Shown here one piece after another: positions 51,156-61,450 of a stretch of DNA of 64,000 nucleotides (positions within the stretch are counted from its first letter, which is position 1; every line of letters begins with the position of its first letter). Both the position numbers and the translations under genes were made by a program. Source of the stretch: Rotaria macrura (taxonomy: Eukaryota > Rotifera > Eurotatoria > Philodinida > Philodinidae); the NCBI GenBank assembly GCA_900239685.1, contig OENT01000225.1, positions 1-64,000 of the forward strand, written 5' to 3'. The notes under the pieces were generated by a model. It saw only the letters and a program-made list of their open reading frames with translations. It was not told the DNA's origin and did not search any database.

Positions 51156-53761
51156 AAAGACAAAGTTTTATTTTCATATATTACACTAGCAACAATAGTC
51201 TAAAGAATTTCATGTTTCAAGCCATTCGATGTATTTCTTATTGTAAAGAAAAGAATAAACCGACATTTTAGTTTTTTATTCAAAAATTAAAGTCCATCTT
51301 GAATTTTATTGCGTTTAGTAGGAATATGATTGGATTACAAGGGAATTTCTTTAAAACAAACGGCATTCTATGTAAATCCAACTGAATAGATCAAATGCTC
51401 TATCTAATCTTTACTTCTGAAATCAGATTCTAAGTAGTAGGCATCTAATTAAATAGGATTTAATCATCGGATCCGCGAGTGGTTCCGTGACTTAGAATCT
51501 AATATCGTCAGTTTGCTGTATCAAATTCAATCAACAAGTTCACTAACATTGAATTAATTCTGTCGTTGTTTTGAGTATGAACATATCATTCACAACGCAT
51601 AACCTAAATGTTCAAATCATGGTACAAAGTTTATTGTAAGCATAGTAATTCTATACAGATAACGTGGGTTTGAAAATTCATGTCGATCCGTTGCACAATC
51701 TCAACATACACTCACATGGACTCTCAGCTTTTACCTCAGATTCCTACGAAGTTTTGGAACTAGTGCAGAAATTAATAATACACAAAAATATCAAGAAACA
51801 AGTTGCAAAATTACTGGTAAAACTAAACGTATTCAACTTGAGCAAGAGAAAGAGAATCTTCAATCATGAAATCTCAAGGAAGGAAAAAGAATCAAACGTT
51901 TTCTGTTTTTAGATCAGTATGGTTCATCAAAGACCGACGGTATTGCTCGAGAAGGATACCCACAGATTACACGACAAAGAAAAACGTTAAGAAGCTCTGA
52001 AAATGTTGATACATCTATGTGTGTTCTAGATGGGTGTTGATTTTTCTTGCTTGCAGTCACACTTTAACGACCTCTTTAGAAACATCATAAAAATCGTTTT
52101 TGTGACACGTGAAGATACATCACCAAACACTCTGCTTTTGTACCTGTTCAAACGCATTTTCCAACATCTGAAATCATATGTGTTCGCATGTTCTGATTCA
52201 GTACTTTTGCCTATAAAATTATGCTTTTCAATCTCCTCCATCGACTCTCAGTTCCAGTAATGATCCCATTGTTTCTATTGGACTTGTCTGAGAGATATTT
52301 GGAGACTTTTCTGACGATGTGCACAAAATTGATCTGACTTTTCTTGAGAAACTGTTGAACTGATTTTGAGTCATTCAATGAAAGTAGATTTGAGCAAAAT
52401 AAAATATTATTCTTCTTGTAATGGCTGTTAAGGAATAATAATAAACATGTGAATCTATATTCACTAGACTGTATCTCTTGCTTATTATGAAGTGTTGAAT
52501 GATAAATGTAAACCGAAGAAATACCTTTCGGAAAGATCACGTTCTAAACATGTAGTTTCTTGTTCAAATTTCATCTTTCGTTTGAATTTCACTTTGGTTT
52601 GTGCTGTTGATCAATCATAGTGATGTAGAATTTAAGATGTATCATCTGTGAAGGCAAATTATATTTCATCATCTAAAATCAGTTGAACAAGTTATGTGAG
52701 AGAAGATGCTATGGCAACGGTTGGGTTTTACATAAAAGTTACACATATTGTAACTTTTCCAAAGTGAAACAATTACTATTCTTTTAAGCATTTCCATTAA
52801 CAATTATAAAGTGAATTTTATGTTTGACTAATTTCAATTCTCTTAATAACGAATTTGGCTAATTCTTGTGCTTTCTTGGAGAACTTCCATGTTCGAATAG
52901 AATTTGGTCAAGACTTGTTGTTTTACATCCATCATACCTTTATCGAAATATCATAGATCTTTTGAAGTGGAATTTCTTGCCTTAAAAAGTGCGGAACAAT
53001 TGTTTTCGAAATAGAATTCGCAGAAGACATATGGTAATTAAGTAACAATATATTTTGTTACTCCTGTGTGGCCTCGTCGCGTTTGTGTCATCCGCAGTTA
53101 TGTAAGCAAGAGTTACATATGATTGGAAAGAATTTTTTCAGTTCTATCATAGCAAACACTAAAAGTTCGGTTTCTACATTTTAATCTCACGACACAATAG
53201 TATCAGACATTTGTGCGAATGCTTTTGAGTCATAGATTAGCAAGAAGAAAACACGCATAGATTTAGTGTCAACATATTTTATACTCAAAACATAAGGTGA
53301 TACGTGTAGTTTAACACAAATAAAATAAGAGAGAAGAAAGAGAATAATTAGAAAACACATTTACTGGCATGTGGCAGTTCAATTCCCATCAGCAACATTA
53401 CACATAGATTCCTAGTCCATAGCTGTTAAATACAGACAAGGCCGAGTCATTTTACGTAATTACATAACGCAGGTTTATGTCTCAATACACGCAGTGAAAT
53501 TAGTTGGATGCGTGTGGGTTGTCTCTTCATCTACATCCACATTTTGATTTTATTTTCCTCAATCCCTCCTTGAAGATGACTGGTATTGTTCGAATATCTT
53601 GACTGCATCAATAATCAAAAGAAGCTCACACTCCATAGTATCTAGTTTATTTGAATATAAATAAATTCTATGGACACACATATCACAAGTAGAAATGTGT
53701 TCGAATATTCAATCATGTGTAATCAACATCTTTACTTTTAATAACTATCAAAATCTATAAA
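51156..53761. other. Intergenic, no gene recognised
   Basis: 2.6 kb with several overlapping short frames on both strands (51664-52540) that lack recognisable domains or convincing splice sites. They are not called. Confidence 0.4.
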
Positions 53762-56700
53762 TTACGAAATATATTTGTATGACACACGATATTTTGGCAG
53801 AATTTGTTCATTTGAAGAGACAAGATAAATTTCTGGTCCGTCAGTAATCTGATAATATTCTATTTCATTGATTTTTATCATTGAATTTGTATGATGAGTT
53901 TTGCCGATAATTACATGACATACGAGCATGGTTCGCTCGCCACCACGTGACAGATCTGGCAACGCGTACATATGACTACGCATCGGCTTTATTGAAAAGC
54001 AAAATTCATCGCTGTTATTGGTACCTAGAATGATAATGATATAAAAGTAGCTGGTTTTCTATGAATATTATCTTCGTTTTACCATGTATACCAACGAGTG
54101 AGTCGTTGAATCCTCGTTGTAAAATTTCGTCTGAAGAGGCACGTAGACAGCCATGAAAGAGAACATAATCAATTTGTATGGTAGAAGGAGGATTATTAAT
54201 TTTTTTCTTCGCCAGACTGTATTTCCTCAGCCATTTTTCATTTTCAACTCTTTCGATACGAACAATTCGATAATGTGCATCAGTAAAGTAACTAGCAACT
54301 TTTCGAAATTCATCCGTGTTTGAATCAAGAGTCGTTAAGTGACTAGGTGGAGGTGACCAGCGAGACGTGAAAGTTCGCGAAGGAATCTCCATATAATCTT
54401 GAACATTCTGCTCTGAGTGATCGAATTGGACTTTTATCTCAAGAAGACGCGTGTACACATCGTCTACTGATGCACTATAATTAGTATTGGAAAGAACTGG
54501 AACGGCATCGAGGCAACCTTGATGAAACAAGAGACAAATCAGTTGTGGATATTCATCAATAGGGATCTTGGCCACTGTTGCTGCTATACTGGCATTGACT
54601 TGTTCAAACAACATCAATAGAACACTTAATAAAATCCATATTGATGTTTTTTTCTTTCAAGTTAAAGCTCACACTCACCGCTGATAATTATCATCTCGTG
54701 TACAGTCCCATGCCCAGACAAGATAGTTTTGTGCTAAATAATCGATGACTACGTCGTTGCAAAGTATATTTTTACAAAGTAGATGTGTAGATGGTGTTCT
54801 ATTTTGATGCAAATACAGAAGCAATGGTCGCGGCTTTACACAAACGAAACGAACTCTGTCAATGTGTATGATATCAAATAATCAAAAATATCTACTTCGA
54901 TTGGATCCATTAAAGAATGATTGATAGCTTCACCGAGTGATCCAATGTATAGTGCTGGACCTGCTGATGGATAAACGGCGGCGAAATTATGCATGAATTC
55001 TTCTAATGCAGATACAATGCGATCGTGAGATATTTCTTGTTCGAGACGTAGTTCTGGCACTATATCAAAAAATCAAATTCGAATACTATTTTTAATGGCA
55101 GCTGTATTGCACGTGATAGATCAATAATGATGATTTCGATATTTCCAGCACGTCAATTGACAAACTGTTCTTCTTACTTCTTTTCTCACAATGTTTAACG
55201 AAATGATTTCATCTTTCATACTTCACAAAACGATAGACTTTATCTAGAAATGTTTATTTTCATTACATTATTCACATCTCGCTTCTATTGTTTTTCAGTC
55301 GTAGTTATACCATATATAGAAAATGAACTGGATTCAATTAATTGATTTCACTGTTACATGAAATGATGCAACAAGATAGAAGTAACAATGCATTACAAAA
55401 TTTTTAATTAGTAGAAAATTTCCTGATTTGCATATTATTATTTTTATTCCAGCTACACACTGTAAATTAGCGTATAAATTAATTAAGCTAATTGATTTCT
55501 TAATATTTAACTTTCATTGATTAACAATAAAAACGCGGAGAAGAAAATATATTACGATCACAATTAAAAATAGCGTGCCTACATAATGTCAAGCATCTAG
55601 AACAAGTTTCTAAATTTGTTAAATAAAAGCTGTCAGGGCGAATACAGGTGTGACTCTAGTTCCACGCTTACACAGTACTTTCTTCGAATAATTGCATTAT
55701 TCAAATTTGAAACTAAGCTGAAATTCGAGAGAACTCGAATCATGAAATAACGTGAAGTGAATAATAAATTTAATAGAAAATAATTTACAGATAAGACTTT
55801 TTTTCCCGAAAAAGCCACAGATCGAAAGATAAATTAAACCGTCATACTTAAATAAAATTGGAGTTAGTCTTCTTTTTTTCTAGAATCGATAGATCTTTTA
55901 ATCATAGGTGAAAAGAAAGCATATGTCTATTGCTTCCGAATATAGGGGTTCAGAAAAAAATAAGAAGAAAATTCATGTGACATGTTTTTGAATACTGCTC
56001 AGATAATTTATAACTAACGGGTGGTCGGAAAGTTTTGGCACAAAATGTTTGTTTCTTTTTGGTCCACTCGAAAATATTTCAGACGAGTCGAAATCTATGG
56101 ATTAGAAGCAGAATTTCATGTTCTTTCAGAATATGAGTTTAGAAGTTATGTGTCAGTTTTTGTTCGAGAGAAGTNNNNNNNNNNNNNNNNNNNNNNNNNN
56201 NNNNNNNNNNNNNNNNNNNNNNNNNNNNNNNNNNNNNNNNNNNNNNNNNNNNNNNNNNNNNNNNNNNNNNNNNNNNNNNNNNNNNNNNNNNNNNNNNNNN
56301 NNNNNNNNNNNNNNNNNNNNNNNNNNNNNNNNNNNNNNNNNNNNNNNNNNNNNNNNNNNNNNNNNNNNNNNNNNNNNNNNNNNNNNNNNNNNNNNNNNNN
56401 NNNNNNNNNNNNNNNNNNNNNNNNNNNNNNNNNNNNNNNNNNNNNNNNNNNNNNNNNNNNNNNNNNNNNNNNNNNNNNNNNNNNNNNNNNNNNNNNNNNN
56501 NNNNNNNNNNNNNNNNNNNNNNNNNNNNNNNNNNNNNNNNNNNNNNNNNNNNNNNNNNNNNNNNNNNNNNNNNNNNNNNNNNNNNNNNNNNNNNNNNNNN
56601 NNNNNNNNNNNNNNACTTCTCTCGAACAAAAACTGACACATAACTTCTAAACTCATATTCTGAAAGAACATGAAATTCTGCTTCTAATCCATAGATTTCG

Positions 56701-57849
56701 ACTCGTCTGAAATATTTTCGAGTGGACCAAAAAGAAACAAACATTTTGTGCCAAAACTTTCCGACCACCCGTTAAAAGAAACTTTCAGAAAATACTTCTC
56801 CATGCAAAGACTGGGAAGCAGGTAACAGCGAACATAATTGACAACGTTCTCAGTCTACGATGTGTGCCAATTAAGGATGTCATTGATTGACGTCGTTCAA
56901 GCGATTGATAGTCTGTAAGATGGGAGAACGGCAATTGACAGCTTTCGTGTCACTGGTGTACCAAAAAATTTCTCCAGTTAAATTATACTTTATAGATCAG
57001 AAGTCTATTCACTAATTCATCGAAAATGATCTTGTTTTATTGCATATCTGAGATTAAATTTCGTTTTCCGAAATTTAGTGGAATTCCGAGAAAGTCACTC
57101 TAGTTTTCAGAAGTTAGTTGCATTTGAAAAGATCGTACACTTTGGTGAAAACTCATACGAGACATCATATAGTTGTCGTTTCAAGGTTTTTAGTATAAAG
57201 ACATGCCAATGGGTCGTGAATCTTCAAGGAGAAGATCTTTCCACTCTCACACCGTCACGCTAAAGTACAACATACGTAACATGAGTGAAGCTTTTCCAAC
57301 TCATTGAATGATTCTCAACTATGAATTTATTGAACAAGTTATTAACTCAGATGGTCAATCAATAAAGAACATCTAAATGTGATTTAATACTGAAAAAGAT
57401 TCTTACTTGGTGCTTCATCTTGAACTCAAAGTCTATCCCTTACCTATTTGACTTCACTCGTAGTATATTTTCAATCGATCTTATCGTCTATGATTGCGAT
57501 TAGATTTATTTTCTACTGTCGTTTACAACTCACTACGTTACTGGTTCAAAATTTCTTCATTTATTTTTCGCAGTCTCTTTTACATTTGAAATGGAATCAG
57601 ATAACTCGTGCTTCATAATATATAGACATATTGTTCTCTACACACAATTATTTCATTAGCACTTACTCAACCTTCTTTCTGGTCCATTGAAGTCATCATC
57701 GCTATCGTCGAGCTGTAAAATATATAGGCAGTAGAAATAAATGATACTTTTTAAAACTAATTGGTTACTTCGCTATCAATAATGTCAGCACAATCATCTT
57801 CGCTTATTTCTTCTATGTCTTCAGATTCCGGCATTTTTGATAGAGACAT
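53762..57849 (-). CDS. UAS (FAF1-like thioredoxin-fold) domain fused to PARP-type ADP-ribosyltransferase
   Basis: Six minus-strand exons with matching phases give 416 residues: 57769-57849, 57667-57712, 54896-55059, 54679-54833, 54083-54624, 53762-54024. The start (MSLSKMPESEDIEEISEDD...DDSDDDFNG) is acidic. Residues about 60-205 follow the UAS domain of FAF1: ALYIGSLGEAINHSL, PRPLLLYLHQ, LCKNILCNDVVIDYLAQNYL, VWAWDCT, then ASIAATVAKIPIDEYPQLICLL. Residues about 235-416 are a PARP catalytic domain: VLFHG (H306), EILQRGFND, the MYA tyrosine (Y349), and EQILPKYRVSY at the end. The third triad position aligns with I395, giving H-Y-I. This predicts mono- rather than poly-ADP-ribosylation. The usual GxGxYFA loop is altered (GTNNSDEFCFSIKP). 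No UBX or ubiquitin-associated domain is present. Exon 2 to exon 3 spans a 2.6-kb intron holding a foldback element. Confidence 0.8.
56015..56774. mobile_element. Tc1/mariner-type foldback element with perfect 158-bp arms and an assembly gap
   Basis: Arms 56017-56174 and 56615-56772 are exact reverse complements, beginning ACGGGTGGTCGGAAAG after TA (56015-56016 and 56773-56774), as expected for TA target duplication. The 440 bases between (56175-56614) are N. The whole lies in the intron between exons 2 and 3 of the UAS-PARP gene. Open frames running across the N block are meaningless. The gap may hide a transposase remnant, more inverted repeat, or nothing, if the gap size is nominal. Confidence 0.75.
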
Positions 57850-58246
57850 ACTTTGATAATATGTAATACAAATGATCACTAGAATTCACATTATTTATAC
57901 TACATTGAAACTATTTTGTTATGGGTTTTTTTTTCATCTGACGTCATCTATATTTACTCAAGAGTATGAAAATTCCAACATATAACGTGAATAATTGCAA
58001 GCGGCACATTTTCTTTCCCGAACATGATCTCATTCTACTTCATTTGACTAAAGTCTCCAATAAGAATGTTTTCCAACAAATATTCGAACTTATTCTATCA
58101 GAGACGATAGTATCGAACTCGTTACGATCAGTATCCGTAATAAATACGCAGAATCTCCGACTTGTTTTGTTTAAGTCCATGGTCATTTCACACTCACTCG
58201 ACAGAATTTACTAATTTGGTTAATCCTGAAGTCTTCATCTTTTCAG

Positions 58247-58835
58247 TGTGGTTACCACTGCTTATCTACGGCAAGCAGCTCAACACATAGCAGAAAAATA
58301 TCAAAAAGAATTTTCATTTTTAGTTGTTTACACTAACTCGCGTAATTGTGAAGGTCAGCCATATTTCGTTGCTTTTACCCAGTGAAAAATATTCACTGAT
58401 TTCAATCGGATTTTTCTGCACCATAATCAAAATTAAAATCGATTGATAATTTTGATTATCCTTGATCATGAGGTAACCATTATTTAATATTGTAACTTAT
58501 CCCATGTGAAATTTTCTAATTGAAATCGGATTANTAATCCGATTTCAATTAGAAAATTTCACATGGGATAAGTTACAATATTAAATAATGGTTACCTCAT
58601 GATCAAGGATAATCAAAATTATCAATCGATTTTAATTTTGATTATGGTGCAGAAAAATCCGATTGAAATCAGTGAATATTTTTCACTGGGTAAAGAAGCC
58701 ATCATAAGTTTCTTACTATTCCTACTTATAACTTATCTCTTGACATAACAACCTACTTTTAATCTTCGATTTTCAGAAGGTAGTGAACCTCTTACTAGCA
58801 TGTGTCCGTGCTACACTGCGACGAAATTTTACTAA
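58247..58835 (+). CDS. Two probable last exons of an unrecognised gene
   Basis: Exon 58247-58353 has an acceptor (TCTTTTCAG), a donor (GAAG|gtcag) and a single open frame reading VVTTAYLRQAAQHIAEKYQ and FLVVYTNSRNCE, which has protein-like composition. A second exon, 58777-58835 (acceptor CGATTTTCAG), continues in phase and stops after a Cys-containing tail (LTSMCPCYTATKFY). The intron between them holds the 313-bp palindromic MITE. Upstream exons are uncertain: the frame at 57966-58214 has a good ATG but no phase-compatible strong donor. It is divergent from the UAS-PARP gene, whose start is at 57849. No family is recognised. Confidence 0.4.
58376..58692. mobile_element. 313-bp perfectly palindromic Tc1/mariner-type MITE
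   Basis: Element 58378-58690 is flanked by TA on both sides. Its ends read CCCAGTGAAAAAT (Tc1-like CAGTG end), and the two 156-bp halves are exact reverse complements around one ambiguous base (N at 58534). Secondary inverted repeats exist within each arm (GTGAAAAATATTCAC; AATCAAAATTA...GATAATTTTGATTA). It has no coding capacity. Confidence 0.8.
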
Positions 58836-59046
58836 ATCGACATGCACATCATATCTACGTGAAAGCTTCGATGAGTATAATTGTATAAAAAACAACAGAC
58901 TGTAAACTACTTTAAATATTACACTTTGAGTCACGGTAGTCTCTGAGTTCAAGTATTTTGGTAGCTATTACACAACCCACTCCATCTTAGAAATGAGAGA
59001 CTGTCTCATTTTAAGGATAAAAGATATTTTAGACAATTGGATGCAC

Positions 59047-59859
59047 TCATCTTTTCCGGTGTATTCCTGTTTCGTCGAAAATCTAATTGATTTTCCCGTT
59101 TCGTCGAAAAATTTATTAGAGCTGTTTTCTTAGCGTTCCCGTTTCGTCGAAAATCAAATTTCGACTGTTCCTGTTTCGTCGAAAAATTAACTTGCAATGA
59201 AAAATAATAGAATCAAAACGACCAGCTGAATCGTTTTGATTGTCTGAAACAATTATCTTCTAACTAAACTGATTAAAAGTAGCTTAACTATCGTAGTGGT
59301 GTCTACATCGAGAAGTTTCTATAAATGTGCTCAAAAAAGAAGAGCTCTTTTCATACGCGATAGTTATTTATCTGAAAACAAAACCATGTTATCTATTGCT
59401 TCAACTAAACGTAACAAACACAATTTAATACTTGATAATTTTCATTATACACAAGAGAAAATTGTTAATACGACTATTTATTGGAGATGTGAAGATCGTT
59501 CTTGTCCTGCACCGGTAATACAATATGTAGGAATTCCACCAAGCAACAAAAAACAACATAATCGTGAAGCTGATCAAAACAAAGGAAAAGTTGAAGAATT
59601 TAAGCAGAACTTAAAGCGGCGCATTGCAGACTCGCCTCAATCAGTGAAAAGAATTTACAGAGAAGAACTAATATCATTAGATGCAACTTCACCTTACGTT
59701 AGTATGACTTAACCAATCTAATTAAACAGGATATGGTCTCTCTCTCTCTCTTAATTAACTTTCACTTTTCGACGAAACAGGAATACACGTTAGAAAAAAT
59801 TCGACGAAACGGGAAAATCAATTAAGCTTTCGACGAAACAGGACCTAATCATCTTTTCC
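59047..59859. mobile_element. MULE-type element with TTTCGTCGAAA subterminal repeats and 9-11-bp target duplication
   Basis: TCATCTTTTCC occurs immediately outside both ends (59047-59057 and 59849-59859), matching the 9-11-bp duplication of Mutator-like elements. Inside (59058-59848, 791 bp) the ends share TCCTGTTTCGTCGAAA, then TAATTGATTTTCCC, then GTTTCGTCGAA as inverted repeats. The motif CC(T/C)GTTTCGTCGAA is present four times at the left (about 59064, 59094, 59137, 59168) and three times inverted at the right (about 59766-59842). The interior keeps only a FLYWCH frame (59386-59712); the transposase catalytic domain is absent. Confidence 0.8.
59386..59712 (+). CDS. FLYWCH-type zinc finger frame inside the MULE-type element
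   Basis: From ATG 59386 (the longer frame from 59296 lacks an ATG) 108 codons resemble the N-terminal DNA-binding part of Mutator-like transposases: STKRNKHNLILDNFHYTQEK, then YWRCEDRSCPAPV (the FLYWCH Cys pair), then HNREAD in place of the usual HNHxxD, and a helical EEFKQNLKRRIADSP. The second zinc-ligand His is replaced by Arg, so metal binding may be impaired. The frame ends inside the element without the DDE domain. It is either a truncated transposase or a small DNA-binding protein left by internal deletion. Confidence 0.6.
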   Translation: MLSIASTKRNKHNLILDNFHYTQEKIVNTTIYWRCEDRSCPAPVIQYVGIPPSNKKQHNREADQNKGKVEEFKQNLKRRIADSPQSVKRIYREELISLDATSPYVSMT

Positions 59860-61450
59860 ACCTGCAAATTTAGTCAATTGTGTTTTGTATGCACATTTAC
59901 ATTGAATAATTTTCTTTCATCTCCTTGTGATGATAATGCCGCTAGTGGGATTTTCTTTTGAAGTCATAATTAAAAATATAATTACGGAGATTGCATGCAA
60001 CTGATTAAGATATCCTGTTTCTCATTGCATCTATTAGCGTCAGTGTTGAGTCACACTAGCGCTAAACGATGATTAAGATGCGCCTTCTAGTCTAATTGCC
60101 AAGGACAACTGCCCGGATAGCAGGTATGGGTTCGATTCACGCGAAGGTTTCTTTTTCATCGTAACAGTCACATAACAACAGTGGCACTGCTTGTCTCTTT
60201 CGTTCTACGCATATATAGAGCTAACAGCATCTAATTGCTTGCCTCTTTTAGAAGAGCATTACTCGTAATTTAATCAAGTACTCTGCAAGTAAAAAATGTT
60301 TCAATAGTGCCTTTGTTTCTTAGGTTGGATTCGTCCATTTTATTAAAAGGATTTATTTTACACAGAATTTCGGTATTGAAATTTTGTTAGTATTCTTTGT
60401 CGTAGCTGAAGAAAGTATTTGCGAAAATTGGAAATTTAAAATTATTCATCTGCATATCAAGATTCACACTCAAGAATTGAAATTCAACTAATTATGTTTA
60501 TTGCAATTCATGCCACGTGATTGTATTCATACCATTTTGAAACGTTTGAAGAAGTGTGGCATTATGAAGAAATGCATGAGCGTCGATTTATTGAAAATTT
60601 TAAACTCCAAGCTTCTTTTTCTAAGACCACTAGTCTATCTATCCTTTCCAACGAAAAACTTTATTCTATTCAGATTTATTACTACTTAACTAGACACATG
60701 CAAGGATAGCGCTAGACTTTCGTTTAAATCAATACCATTCTCTTTTATTTAGAATCTCCACTTTTACCAAAATTTTCAATGATTTCTTTCGCTACCTGTT
60801 ACAAAACTACACTATTATACATAAAGAAATAAATCTGTTTCAGTTTAGTTATGATTATACCTATATCAACGCACATCCTAGAATTTTTCGAAGCAGCTTT
60901 ATTATAATTAATTACAGAAGTGTATTCTATGATCTTATGATGAAGCGCTGTTTTTCAGCTAAGCATTGTTAGTCGTGTAAAAGAGAGCACGATGATGAGA
61001 AGATTGACATTTTTTAGATCATTTAAATAGATCCTACTGGTTATTTATGATCTCCCCTTTAAAACAGGACTCAAAAAAAAAGAATATCATGTATTTTATC
61101 TTGACACGCAGTTTGAAGCCAAAAGAGCGTTAAATAAATAGAAAACGAAACAAAGGAAAAGTTTATCAAACCAACAGAACTCATTTTGATCTCTTGATGA
61201 CTATCTCGCCTATACGTAATTGTAGAGAACTGAGATTGTTACTAGTCTCCACACTATTATTTATTCATACACAAAGTTTCACACTGTTCACATTTATTTT
61301 ATGAGAAGTCAGTTTTGTTCGTGAACGTTAGACAGGAAATGATCTTATATAATGAAGTCTAATGCTGATAAACTTTAGCTATGTAGCTATGATGTTTTCT
61401 AACTATTTTTCAGTGCCGTTCAATTACAAGTAAATTGATCACATAAACAC
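59860..61450. other. Spacer with one tRNA-like relic
   Basis: Apart from 60081-60149 I see no supported gene. Two overlapping frames at 60501-60709 contain a protein-like stretch (HFETFEEVWHYEEMHERRF) but lack start and splice evidence. They are left uncalled. Confidence 0.4.
60081..60149 (+). pseudogene. tRNA-like sequence with intact A and B boxes
   Basis: TAGTCTAATTG fits the A-box consensus and GGGTTCGATTC the B box. CGCCTTC pairs with GAAGGTT at the end except for the outermost pair, the D stem GTCT/GGAC pairs, and a 4-bp anticodon stem CTGC/GCAG encloses CCGGATA (anticodon position GGA, but C instead of T at 33). About four bases are missing before the T loop, and the T stem pairs poorly. 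It is best read as a tRNA pseudogene or the head of a tRNA-derived SINE rather than a working tRNA. Confidence 0.45.

Noticed and set aside
51664..52540. Overlapping frames on both strands
   Set aside because: No recognisable domain and mutual antisense overlap. None has convincing splice sites.
56021..56768. Frames of 172-209 codons on both strands
   Set aside because: Most of each is the N block. Only the inverted arms are real sequence, which is why both strands give the same ends.
60501..60709. Two overlapping 62-codon frames with a charged, protein-like stretch
   Set aside because: No ATG context, donor or acceptor, or family. Too short to support.
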